NCBI GenBank assembly: GCA_034428395.1
Contig: DAOUHX010000337.1
Span: 1-64,000 of the forward strand
Length of the DNA: 64,000 nt
Direction: 5' to 3'
Origin: Bin5 sp034428395
GTDB taxonomy: Bacteria; Chloroflexota; Anaerolineae; Caldilineales; Caldilineaceae
A program made the translations under genes and the position numbers. The notes beneath the pieces were generated by a model. That model ran no database searches. It was not told the DNA's origin and saw nothing but the letters and a program-made list of their open reading frames with translations. Positions within the stretch are counted from its first letter, which is position 1. Each line of letters opens with the position of its first letter. This document shows, piece after piece, positions 26,841-35,057 of this stretch.

Positions 26841-28757
26841 TTGACCGGGTCCTGGTTAACGGATGAAGAGGCCTACCTATTCGGTGAAGGGAACTTCCTC
26901 TACAGCTTCCGCAAGTTCGGAGCGCATTACCGGTGTGTGGACGGTGTCAGCGGTGTGCAGTTTGCGGTCTGGGCGCCGAATGCCCAAAGCGTCGGTGTAA
27001 TCGGCCACTTCAACGGTTGGGACCCTCACGCCCAGCCGATGCACGCGCAGCGCGAGGGAATCTGGGAAGTCTTCGTTCCGGCCGAGCTTGAGCCGGGAAG
27101 TGCGTACAAGTATTCGATTCAGCTCCCGCTTGTGGACTTCCGGATTGACAAGTCGGATCCGTACGGCTTTTATGCCGAGGAGGCCCCGGGTACAGCGTCC
27201 CGCATCTGGCCGCTGGAAGGATATGAATGGGGGGACGAATCCTGGCTTGAGGAGCGTGCCGGCCGACAGGCGTTTTCCCAACCTCTAAATGTCTACGAAG
27301 TCCACCTGGGCAGCTGGCGGCGGGCGCCGGAAGACAACAGCACGCTCGGTTACCGGGAGCTAGCCCACCAACTGGTCGCTTATGTGCTGGAGATGGGCTA
27401 TACGCACATCGAGCTTCTGCCGATTACTGAGCACCCGTACGAAGGGTCCTGGGGCTACCAGACCACAGGGTACTTCGCGCCAACCAGCCGCTTGGGAAGA
27501 CCGGACGATTTCAAGTATTTCGTTGACCATTGCCATAAGAACGGCATTGGGGTCATCCTTGACTGGGCGCCGGCCCACTTTCCCAAGGATCCCCACGGGC
27601 TGGCCTTTTTCGACGGCACACCCCTGTATGAATATGAAGATCCCCGCCGGGGCGAACATCCTGACTGGGGAACGAAGATCTTTGACTACGGGCGGAACGA
27701 GGTCCGCAATTTTTTGCTGGCAAGCGCCTTGTTCTGGGCGGAAGAGTATCACATTGACGGGCTGCGGGTTGACGCGGTGGCCTCGATGCTCTATCTGGAC
27801 TACAGCCGTGAGGAGGGCGAGTGGGTCCCGAACGAGTATGGCGGTCAGGAAAACCTCGACGCCATCGCTTTTTTGCGGCAGGCCAACGACGTGCTGCACG
27901 AACGGGCGCCCGGCATCTTGACCATAGCCGAAGAGAGTTCGATATGGTCGAAAGTTACACGACCCACTGATGCAGGCGGCCTGGGATTCGATTACAAGTG
28001 GAACATGGGCTGGATGCACGACACGCTGGGCTTTTTCGAGATGGACCCGCTGTACCGCCGAACGAATCATCGCCTAATCACATACAGTCTGAGCTATGCG
28101 TTCAGCGAGAAATTCATACTCCCGCTGAGCCACGATGAAGTCGTCCATCTGAAGAAGTCGATGCTCGGCAAGATGCCCGGTGACTTGTGGCAGCAGTTTG
28201 CGCATCTCCGCCTCTTCTTCGGCCTGATGAATGCACATCCGGGCAAGAAGCTGACTTTCATGGGAGGGGAGTTTGGCCAGTGGCGGGAGTGGACGGAGAT
28301 GGCCAGCCTGGATTGGCACCTCCTCGAAAATGCCAACCACCGTAATTTGCAACGATTTGTGCGTGACATCAACAGGCTGTATTGCTGGGAAAAGGCTTTG
28401 CACCAGGTCGACGACAGCTGGGAAGGGTTTCAGTGGGTCGACTTTCAGGATGCGGATCACTCGATCATCAGCTTCGTGCGCAAAGATGCAAAAGGAGCGA
28501 ATAGCATTCTGGTCGTATGCAACTTCACGCCCGTGCCGCGACACGGCTATCGCGTTGGGCTACCAGGGCCGGGCCGTTACGATCAGATTCTGAACAGCGA
28601 CCGGGAGATCTATGGCGGAAGTGGGATAGACAATCCGTTTCCCTTGAAAGCAGAGAAGATACCTTGGCAGAATTCCTCATGGTCCACGATTATGGAACTG
28701 CCGCCGTTGGGCATTTTGTATTGGAAAAGGATGGAAGAACAGCCGGAAAGGGAGTGA
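26841..28757 (+). CDS. glgB: 1,4-alpha-glucan branching enzyme
   Basis: A 638-residue GH13_9 enzyme that introduces alpha-1,6 branches into glycogen. An N-terminal CBM48 domain (FAVWAPNAQSVGVIGHFNGW) is followed by the catalytic barrel: ELLPITEHPYEGSWGYQ, DGLRVDAVASMLY (nucleophile Asp), LTIAEESSIW (general acid Glu) and LPLSHDEVVHLKKSM (transition-state His-Asp). A C-terminal beta domain ends the protein. The start is TTG at 26841 with AAGAAGGGC upstream. It lies 136 bp after the GT5-type synthase and 6 bp before nagA, so the three form a plus-strand polysaccharide/amino-sugar unit. Confidence 0.95.
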   Translation: MTGSWLTDEEAYLFGEGNFLYSFRKFGAHYRCVDGVSGVQFAVWAPNAQSVGVIGHFNGWDPHAQPMHAQREGIWEVFVPAELEPGSAYKYSIQLPLVDFRIDKSDPYGFYAEEAPGTASRIWPLEGYEWGDESWLEERAGRQAFSQPLNVYEVHLGSWRRAPEDNSTLGYRELAHQLVAYVLEMGYTHIELLPITEHPYEGSWGYQTTGYFAPTSRLGRPDDFKYFVDHCHKNGIGVILDWAPAHFPKDPHGLAFFDGTPLYEYEDPRRGEHPDWGTKIFDYGRNEVRNFLLASALFWAEEYHIDGLRVDAVASMLYLDYSREEGEWVPNEYGGQENLDAIAFLRQANDVLHERAPGILTIAEESSIWSKVTRPTDAGGLGFDYKWNMGWMHDTLGFFEMDPLYRRTNHRLITYSLSYAFSEKFILPLSHDEVVHLKKSMLGKMPGDLWQQFAHLRLFFGLMNAHPGKKLTFMGGEFGQWREWTEMASLDWHLLENANHRNLQRFVRDINRLYCWEKALHQVDDSWEGFQWVDFQDADHSIISFVRKDAKGANSILVVCNFTPVPRHGYRVGLPGPGRYDQILNSDREIYGGSGIDNPFPLKAEKIPWQNSSWSTIMELPPLGILYWKRMEEQPERE

Positions 28758-28763
28758 ATTGCG

Positions 28764-30026
28764 TTGACAAGCGATGAGATGACGGCCGGTACAAGCGAGG
28801 CAATCGGCACGGCTGTCGCCGGCATCAGCGGCCTGACCGCTCGCACCGTCTTCGGCACAGTGGCGGCGCCGCCTGGTCAAACTTTCACGCTCAGTTGCGA
28901 TGGAGAGATGGTCGGGCCCTGGCTGGGCGAAGAAAGGGAAGTTGACGGCCCAATACTTAACGGGAGCGATTGCATTCTGTTGCCCGGTTTCATCGACGTC
29001 CATATCCATGGGAGCGGCGGCGCGGATGTGATGGACGCGACGCCGGAGTGTCTTGAGACGATCAGCAGTTTCCTTGTGCTGCACGGCGTAACAGGCTTCT
29101 ACGCCACAACTGTAACCGCGTCGCACGCCGATACGCTGGCCGCTGTTTCCAATGTAGAGAGATTTTGCAACCGGGCGTCTTCGGGCAAAGGCGTCGGCTC
29201 TCCAGTTGGCGCGCGCGTCCTCGGTGTCCACCTGGAAGGTCCCTACATCAGTGGAAAGTTCCCCGGCGCGCAGAATCCGGCCTTTGTTCGTCCGCCGTCG
29301 ACGCTTGAGTTTGAAGAGTTGTTAAACGCGGGGCCGGTGCGCATGCTCACACTTGCGCCGGAAGAGGAGGGGGCGCAGAGCCTGATCGAAATGGCTCTGG
29401 GATCGAACGTTCGCGTGGTGCTCGGCCACACGGCGGCAACGTTCGATGAGGCAACGAAGGCCATCGACGCGGGCGTTTCGCAGGCCACGCACACGTTCAA
29501 CGCGATGAAGGGTCTGCATCATCGCCAGCCCGGTGCGTTGGGAGCGGTGTTGAGCGACGACAGGATCTATGCGCAGCTAATCGCCGATGGGATCCACGTG
29601 CATTCGGCGGCGATGCGCATACTAAGCCGGTGCAAAGGGCCGACGCGTGCAATTCTTATCAGCGACGCGATTCGGGCCACGGGAATGCCCGAGGGGCGCT
29701 ACGAGACGGGACGTCTGCCTGTCATCGTTCAGAACGGCGCCTGCCGATTGGAGGATGGTACGCTTGCCGGTTCGGTCCTGACGCTGGATGCGGCGCTGCG
29801 AAATTTCATGTCGGCTACGGGCTGGCCGCTTGTGCAGGCCTGGCCAACTACAAGCCTCTCGCCGGCGCAGGCGATGGGGATCGATGACGAAGTGGGCCGC
29901 ATCAGCAGGGGGGCGCGCGCAGATCTGACACTCTTGGACACAGAGACACAGGTTGTCGCCACAGTCGTAGGCGGGCGTCTTGCTTATCTTAGGGACCGCT
30001 GGCGGCTGCAGCGCACTGCAAATTAG
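28764..30026 (+). CDS. nagA: N-acetylglucosamine-6-phosphate deacetylase
   Basis: A 420-residue amidohydrolase that converts N-acetylglucosamine-6-phosphate to glucosamine-6-phosphate and acetate. Motifs: PGFIDVHIHGSGG (metal-site HxH), GVHLEGPYIS (Glu ligand), LGHTAATFDEA (His), ATHTFNAMKGLHHRQPGAL (His, substrate phosphate contacts), IADGIHVH and ILISDAIRATGMPEG (catalytic Asp). Length is slightly above the usual 380-390 because of the N-terminal 40 residues. The TTG at 28764 is preceded by AAAGGGAG; in-frame ATG six codons later is an alternative. Located 6 bp after glgB, it ends 3 bp from the convergent mevalonate-kinase gene. Confidence 0.9.
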   Translation: MTSDEMTAGTSEAIGTAVAGISGLTARTVFGTVAAPPGQTFTLSCDGEMVGPWLGEEREVDGPILNGSDCILLPGFIDVHIHGSGGADVMDATPECLETISSFLVLHGVTGFYATTVTASHADTLAAVSNVERFCNRASSGKGVGSPVGARVLGVHLEGPYISGKFPGAQNPAFVRPPSTLEFEELLNAGPVRMLTLAPEEEGAQSLIEMALGSNVRVVLGHTAATFDEATKAIDAGVSQATHTFNAMKGLHHRQPGALGAVLSDDRIYAQLIADGIHVHSAAMRILSRCKGPTRAILISDAIRATGMPEGRYETGRLPVIVQNGACRLEDGTLAGSVLTLDAALRNFMSATGWPLVQAWPTTSLSPAQAMGIDDEVGRISRGARADLTLLDTETQVVATVVGGRLAYLRDRWRLQRTAN

Positions 30027-30029
30027 CGG

Positions 30030-30986
30030 CTACACGCCAACTTCGGTCGCCATTGCGCTCGCCGCGCCTTTGGCCAGGAGCGCCGCGCGCACAGGGCCAA
30101 CTTTCTCCGGCTCTACCACTGCAATGAGATTGCCGCCGCGACCGCCGCCGCTCAGCTTTGCTCCGGCCGCGCCCGCCCCTTCTGCGACGTCGATGAGCCG
30201 CTCGAGGGAGGGCGCGCTGACGTCAAGCTGACGCAAGAGCCTTTGATTTTCCCGCATCAACAACCCCAACATCTCTAGTTTCCCGCCGGCGATGGCCCGC
30301 CTAGCCTCCTCGGCGATAGCGCCGATGGCATCGAAGAGCGCGTCGTAGCGTGCGGCGTCCTCCTGCCGCGCCGCGCGTACATCGGCCACCACCTGGCCGG
30401 TGGGACTGGCAATGCCGGTGTCGGCGATGACCAGGTGGAAGGACCTGGCGATGTCGAAGATCTCAGGAGGCCTGCCGCGGACAAACCAGACGGGCTGCTC
30501 GTAGACAACGACGGTATTGTCGATGCCGCTTGGCGTGGCGTGATGTATTTTCTCGACGGCATAGACGATTCGGTTGACAGTTTCGACGTCGGGACAGCCG
30601 CGGAAAGGCGGGCTATAGGAGAGGACGGCCCGGGCTAGCACGGCGCTGACTGCGGCGCCGCTTCCCATCCCGCCCGCGATGGGAATGGTGCTGGTTACGA
30701 CAATGTTCCAGTCCGGCTCAGCATCGACGCCTGCGACTTCCAATGCGAGACGAACGGCCATTGCCAAGGGGTCGTCGGGCGCTGAGGACAGGTGGATGCG
30801 CGAGGCGATGTCGGGGGCAGAGATGGTGCAGCCCGATCCAGGTGCAGCGGCTTCGACGACGGCGGTAGCCTGCACTTTGGTCACGGGGACGGCAATGGCC
30901 GGCCGGCCGTAAACGACTGCATGCTCTCCGAACAGGATGACCTTGCCCGGCGCAGTTGCCTTAGCTGAATTCAAAGGTCTGGCCAA
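30030..30986 (-). CDS. mvk: Mevalonate kinase
   Basis: A 318-residue GHMP kinase that phosphorylates mevalonate in isoprenoid precursor synthesis. It opens with APGKVILFGEHAVVYGRPAIAVPV, here seen as the near-invariant GEHAVVYG motif 1. IPIAGGMGSGAAVSAVLARA is the ATP-binding motif 2, with GGMGSGAA where GLGSSAA is usual. SGIDNTVVVYEQP contains the catalytic Asp, and AGAKLSGGGRGGNLIAV is motif 3. A mevalonate route is unusual in bacteria but known in some Chloroflexota. No other mevalonate-pathway gene is in the window. It begins 13 bp after the glycerophosphodiesterase gene. Confidence 0.92.
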   Translation of the reverse strand: MARPLNSAKATAPGKVILFGEHAVVYGRPAIAVPVTKVQATAVVEAAAPGSGCTISAPDIASRIHLSSAPDDPLAMAVRLALEVAGVDAEPDWNIVVTSTIPIAGGMGSGAAVSAVLARAVLSYSPPFRGCPDVETVNRIVYAVEKIHHATPSGIDNTVVVYEQPVWFVRGRPPEIFDIARSFHLVIADTGIASPTGQVVADVRAARQEDAARYDALFDAIGAIAEEARRAIAGGKLEMLGLLMRENQRLLRQLDVSAPSLERLIDVAEGAGAAGAKLSGGGRGGNLIAVVEPEKVGPVRAALLAKGAASAMATEVGV

Positions 30987-30999
30987 ATAGAAGTCCTCC

Positions 31000-31833
31000 T
31001 CATGTATCGGAGGGCACGGAGGCAGGTCCTACCTCCGAAAGCCCCTGCCGGATGGCGTCGGGCCGGTCAGTAATGATTGCATTGACGCCCAAAGCCGCTA
31101 GTCGGCGAGCCTCTGCGCTGCAGTTCACTGTCCAGGCATTCACGAATTGCCCGCGACGGCGCGCCTCCGCCATCAGGGCAGAGTCTATGGACTGAAAGTG
31201 CGGGTGGAGGGCGTCGGGTGCGAGGAGGGAAACGAACGAGGCGCGGAAGAGATGAAAAACCAGATGCTTGAGCGGCACATTGCGGATCCGTGAGGGCAGA
31301 GCAGGCCGGGGGCCGCCGGAACGCGGTAGCTTGGGCACGTATAGGAGGCCCAGGGGTATTTCGGGGTCGAGTCGTCGCATTTTGCGCAGGGCGAAGGGGT
31401 TGAAGCTAGAGACAATGACCTGACCGTGGAGCCGGCGACGCCGGATCATTCGCGTCAGCGGTCTCGCTTCAGGGCCTCCGTCCCAGTCCATGTTTTTGAT
31501 CTCGACGTTGACGATGCAGCGGCCCGCAGTCAGTTCGAAGACCTGTTCCAGGGTGGGGATCGGCGTTCCTGCGAAGGCGTCGTTGAAGCGGATGCCGGCA
31601 TCGACGTCGACTAGCTGTGCGAGGGTCCGTTTGCGGAGGAGACCTGCGCCTGTTGTCGTGCGCTCCAGGTTGAAGTCGTGCAGCACGACCAGTTCGCCGT
31701 CGGCGGTGGCCTGCACGTCCAGTTCGATGCCGTCGGCGCCCAATTCCAGCGCCTTCACGAAGGCGGGCAGTGTGTTCTCGGGCGCGACGGCGCTGGCTCC
31801 CCTGTGGGCGAAGATCAACGGCTGGGAGGACAT
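31000..31833 (-). CDS. Glycerophosphodiester phosphodiesterase
   Basis: A 277-residue GDPD-family TIM-barrel enzyme that hydrolyses glycerophosphodiesters to glycerol-3-phosphate and an alcohol. FAHRGASAVAPENTLPAF supplies the catalytic His and the ENT motif; GADGIELDVQATADGELVVLHD gives the ExD metal ligands and the second His; NVEIKN gives a further Glu/Lys pair; and the C-terminal VNAWTVN is the WT motif. There is no signal peptide, so it acts in the cytosol. The ATG at 31833 (preceded by GGAAGAGGA) is preferred over one nine codons upstream. It is likely co-transcribed with mevalonate kinase downstream. Confidence 0.92.
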   Translation of the reverse strand: MSSQPLIFAHRGASAVAPENTLPAFVKALELGADGIELDVQATADGELVVLHDFNLERTTTGAGLLRKRTLAQLVDVDAGIRFNDAFAGTPIPTLEQVFELTAGRCIVNVEIKNMDWDGGPEARPLTRMIRRRRLHGQVIVSSFNPFALRKMRRLDPEIPLGLLYVPKLPRSGGPRPALPSRIRNVPLKHLVFHLFRASFVSLLAPDALHPHFQSIDSALMAEARRRGQFVNAWTVNCSAEARRLAALGVNAIITDRPDAIRQGLSEVGPASVPSDT

Positions 31834-31946
31834 GGTCCTCTTCCGGCGATGGTGCGGCAAGGCATGGATGTCAAACTCAAGGGGCGCTCAGATCTGCGAT
31901 CGGGTGCCTGCGTTCAAGGCGCGAGGCTGGGGACGCAACGTCGGGT

Positions 31947-32210
31947 TTAGCCCTGGAGAATGAACATCCACTCTTCCAAATCGTCATCGTTGGGTTTGTG
32001 CTCGACGTAGCAGATGCGAAAGTTATGGCGCTCAATGATCGTAAGTATGTCGATCAGCGAACGACGCTCAGCCTTGGCCGGGTGGTACTCGAGCTCACCG
32101 ATGGAAACCTTTACATCTTCCTTGATAAGGCTGTCGCCCAACACTTCTATGCGCCAGGTCTTGCCAGCGGATGTCTGGCGGGCTTTGGTCTGCAAGATGA
32201 TTGTGTGCAT
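31947..32210 (-). CDS. Small unknown protein
   Basis: An 87-residue acidic/basic mixed protein with no membrane helix, starting MHTIILQTKARQTSAGKTW. The predicted pattern is strand-rich at the start, one helix around ERRSLIDILTIIERHNF, then a strand (RICYVEH) and an acidic tail. AAGGGGAAAC directly upstream supports the ATG at 32210. It lies 58 bp after the histone-deacetylase-family gene and 113 bp before the phosphodiesterase gene on the same strand. I do not recognise a family. Confidence 0.65.
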   Translation of the reverse strand: MHTIILQTKARQTSAGKTWRIEVLGDSLIKEDVKVSIGELEYHPAKAERRSLIDILTIIERHNFRICYVEHKPNDDDLEEWMFILQG

Positions 32211-32268
32211 GTTTCCCCTTACATTGCGATCGGATCGATTCGTTTCAGAGTTTAGGCAGGCCTCTCCA

Positions 32269-33378
32269 CTATCCCGGCGCTGGCAGGCCGAGGCGCCGGG
32301 TGACCGCCAGCAGGACCTGTTCTGCGGCCTCCGGGCGCTCCTCAACTGCGCCGAACGGATCGCTTACGCCGGCTTCGTCACCGCAGAGCGCACGGAGGGT
32401 GGAGAGTACGCAGTGCGGCAGGGCATCCAGGTGGTATCCGCCTTCGAGTGTACAGATCAGCCGCCCGCCGCAAAGCGCCCCGGCCAAAGTGAGCAGCTCC
32501 TCCACCAGTTTTGTGTAGCCGGAGACGCTGACACGATGCTCGCTGAGCGGATCCAGCCAGTGGCCGTCGAATCCGGCGGAGAGGAAGATCACATCTGGCG
32601 AGTACTCGCGGGCCAGGGGCGTCAGCACCTGGCGCAACGCGGCGAGATATCCGGCATCTCCGACACCGGCGGGGAAGGGCACATTCACGGTAAAGCCTTC
32701 GCCGACGTCACGCCCGAGTTCGTCGATGGTCCCGCTGAAGGGGTAATGAGGATACTGATGGATGCTAAAGAAGAGAACGGAGCTGTCGTCGTAAAACATT
32801 TCGGCTGTGCCATTGCCGTGATGCACGTCGAAGTCGACGATGAGAACGCGCTGTGCGCCGTGCTGGTGCTGGGCATGGCGTGCGGCCACGGCGACATTAC
32901 CCAGCAGGCAGAATCCCTTTGCAATGTTGGGCCTGGCATGATGGCCCGGCGGTCGTACGAGGGCAAATCCATTGGCCGCCGCCCCGGTCATGACTGCGTC
33001 GGTAATCGACAGCAGACCGCCTACGCCCCGCAGTGCAGCTTCATAGCTGGCGCCAAGGACGTATGTGTCCTGATCCAGCCAACCCGTTGCACCCAAGTTG
33101 CCGGGCGATAATTTGCCGCTCCGGCTATTCGCTGCAAGGTTCCGGCAGATGCCTTCCAGCTGTTCGACATAGTTCGCTCCGTGTACGGCCAAGACCGGGC
33201 CGAGCGCGGCAACGTTATCGGGCAGGCGAGTCAACCTATCGAGGATGCCGTCCTGCTCCAGGAGAGCCCAGACGTGCTCCATCCGGCGATGGTTTTCGGG
33301 ATGACCTTCGAAGGTATGGTTGTGTTCGAACGAATCGTAGACGTAAGCGGTGGTCATTGTGGAAGCGGCAAATGTCAT
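32269..33378 (-). CDS. Histone deacetylase/AcuC/acetylpolyamine amidohydrolase family protein
   Basis: A 369-residue zinc-dependent deacetylase-family enzyme. Family signatures: LVRPPGHHARPNIAKGFC (the tandem catalytic His pair), VLIVDFDVHHGNGTAEMFY (zinc ligands Asp and His), SIHQYPHYPFSG, and IFLSAGFDGHWLDPL (second zinc Asp). TLEGGYHLDAL is the C-terminal Gly-Gly-Tyr motif. Bacterial members deacetylate acetyl-lysine of acetyl-CoA synthetase (AcuC), acetylpolyamines or small amides; which applies here is not readable. The ATG at 33378 is used; another ATG seven codons in is possible. It lies 41 bp downstream of the unknown 545-residue gene. Confidence 0.92.
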   Translation of the reverse strand: MTFAASTMTTAYVYDSFEHNHTFEGHPENHRRMEHVWALLEQDGILDRLTRLPDNVAALGPVLAVHGANYVEQLEGICRNLAANSRSGKLSPGNLGATGWLDQDTYVLGASYEAALRGVGGLLSITDAVMTGAAANGFALVRPPGHHARPNIAKGFCLLGNVAVAARHAQHQHGAQRVLIVDFDVHHGNGTAEMFYDDSSVLFFSIHQYPHYPFSGTIDELGRDVGEGFTVNVPFPAGVGDAGYLAALRQVLTPLAREYSPDVIFLSAGFDGHWLDPLSEHRVSVSGYTKLVEELLTLAGALCGGRLICTLEGGYHLDALPHCVLSTLRALCGDEAGVSDPFGAVEERPEAAEQVLLAVTRRLGLPAPG

Positions 33379-33419
33379 TGGACCTGAACGACAGTGCGTT
33401 GGGCTTTCGCTCAGCGGAA

Positions 33420-35057
33420 TCAGTCGATTGCAGGTATGAAGAGTTCGCTGCCCAGGCGGAAGCGCAGGTCGAAGCTATTCTCGTCGGAGCCGAATGCCCG
33501 CACCTGGGTCTGTATCTCAGATGGGCCGTCGAATGAAATTGGGCGGGTGGTGTGCAATGTTTTGCCATCCCACAGCAGGCTGATCTCGTCGTTCTCCTCC
33601 TGGGCGGAGTAAGGCAGGTTCATGAGCGCCCACCAGTCCCAATCGGACGGCCACTTTCTTTGCAAGGTAACGTGCCCCCGGTCGGCCGTGATGCCCAACC
33701 GGTCCCAGACGGTCGGGTGGACATTTTGGGGCCGCTGACCGACGTTGGCCGCCAATGTTTCGGCGGCGTGCACCCACGGCGCTGTGTCGCCGTCCGGATT
33801 AATATGACAGGCGAGGGCGCTGGCCGCTGTAAGCGCGCGGCAGGCGTCCTCCAGAACTCCCGCGTCGAGACTGTCGGGAGCGGGGAGTGCGCGGCAGGTT
33901 TCCAAGACGTTGAGCAGTTCATTTGCACAGCCGGCAATCGCCTTGTCATGGGTCGTCAGCCAGTCGAGATTGGGGTGGCGCCGATGATGGGCTTGCAGCG
34001 CGGACAGGTAGGCGGCTGAAGTGCTCGGCAGGACAGAATCGGGCGCGTCGACCGGCTGGCGTGGCAGGGTCGGGAGTTTCAGGGGCAGCGCGCCGCCGGT
34101 CCGTTCTGCGACGCGGCGCGGCGTATCCAGCAGCGCACGGCTCTGTTCGGGCGAGAAGGAGTCGAAGAGATCGATGAGTCCCGGCAAGGCGGTGATGTTG
34201 CTATCGGCGGGCGCGAAGCCGGCGCGGGAGCGGGCGATTGTCTGCACGGCGGCGATCTTGGCGTCTTGCACGGAGCGGTTTGCTGCGGCATCGGGGGACC
34301 ACAAGCGACCGCGATGGGTGATGTCATGCCAGCGGCTGCGGCTGCGCTTGAATGCGCGTGAGATGTCTCGCTGAACAAGGAAGCCGTTCCAAGCCACCTG
34401 TTCGCCAACGTCGCTGAGCGCCAGTATCAGTGGTAGGTCAACCTGCCCGGCTACGAGCACATGGTAGACGAGCCGGGCCTGGGAATCGGAGGGAAAATCG
34501 ACCAGGTCGGGGCGCCCTTCGGCCGCGCCAAAGACGCGCGTGCTCTCGGCGTTGCGCTGCTTGTGGGCGCCGCTGGCCTCGCCGGGTTGGGTTTGGGCGA
34601 CGAGGAGTCCGTCGACCATGCGTTGCACGAGAGGTTCGCCCCAATCGATCTCGACACGAATTTGGATAAGCCGGTCGCCTTCGGCCTGCGCCTCCATCAT
34701 CCAAAGGAGTGAGCGGTCGTAGTAACTGTCGAGCGGGGCGAAGATGCGTTTGCTGACGATCACGCCTTCGACACCGTAAATCGTCTCCTGGTAGCCTGGA
34801 AATAGCTGAAGAGCAAGTGGGAGAACGTCGTCCAGCTGTTCGCTGCTGATGCCGCTGCTGGTATAGATTGGCGCGTCTATGCGGATGCGGATGGTGCGGG
34901 CATAGGCACGGCCGTGCCAGTGCCAGTGCAGATCGAAGAGGTCGCTGTCCCGATCTGCGGAGAATCGGAGTTCACCGTTGGCGTGGGGGAAGCGGGCATC
35001 CTCGCTGATGTCGTCGTATTCTTCGAGCGCAGGTTGGTCAAGGGCGGGATCTGTCAC
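33420..35057 (-). CDS. Unknown 545-residue protein in the BMP-transporter operon
   Basis: A soluble acidic protein without a signal peptide. The first 230 residues are rich in alternating strand-like segments with many Trp/His (LHWHWHGRAYARTIRIRI, LIQIRVEIDWGEPL), suggesting a beta-sandwich. Residues about 240-470 are helical (SVQDAKIAAVQTIARSR, NELLNVLETCRALP). That order recalls carbohydrate-active enzymes with a beta-sandwich followed by an alpha/alpha barrel, but I cannot identify a family or catalytic residues. Its GTG start follows the ATPase stop codon with no gap, so it is translated from the transporter mRNA; it may process or sense the imported solute. Function unknown. Confidence 0.75.
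   Translation of the reverse strand: MTDPALDQPALEEYDDISEDARFPHANGELRFSADRDSDLFDLHWHWHGRAYARTIRIRIDAPIYTSSGISSEQLDDVLPLALQLFPGYQETIYGVEGVIVSKRIFAPLDSYYDRSLLWMMEAQAEGDRLIQIRVEIDWGEPLVQRMVDGLLVAQTQPGEASGAHKQRNAESTRVFGAAEGRPDLVDFPSDSQARLVYHVLVAGQVDLPLILALSDVGEQVAWNGFLVQRDISRAFKRSRSRWHDITHRGRLWSPDAAANRSVQDAKIAAVQTIARSRAGFAPADSNITALPGLIDLFDSFSPEQSRALLDTPRRVAERTGGALPLKLPTLPRQPVDAPDSVLPSTSAAYLSALQAHHRRHPNLDWLTTHDKAIAGCANELLNVLETCRALPAPDSLDAGVLEDACRALTAASALACHINPDGDTAPWVHAAETLAANVGQRPQNVHPTVWDRLGITADRGHVTLQRKWPSDWDWWALMNLPYSAQEENDEISLLWDGKTLHTTRPISFDGPSEIQTQVRAFGSDENSFDLRFRLGSELFIPAID

Noticed and set aside
33420..35057. Assignment of the 545-residue protein to a glycoside hydrolase family
   Set aside because: Only the strand-then-helix order is suggestive; no catalytic motif could be named.
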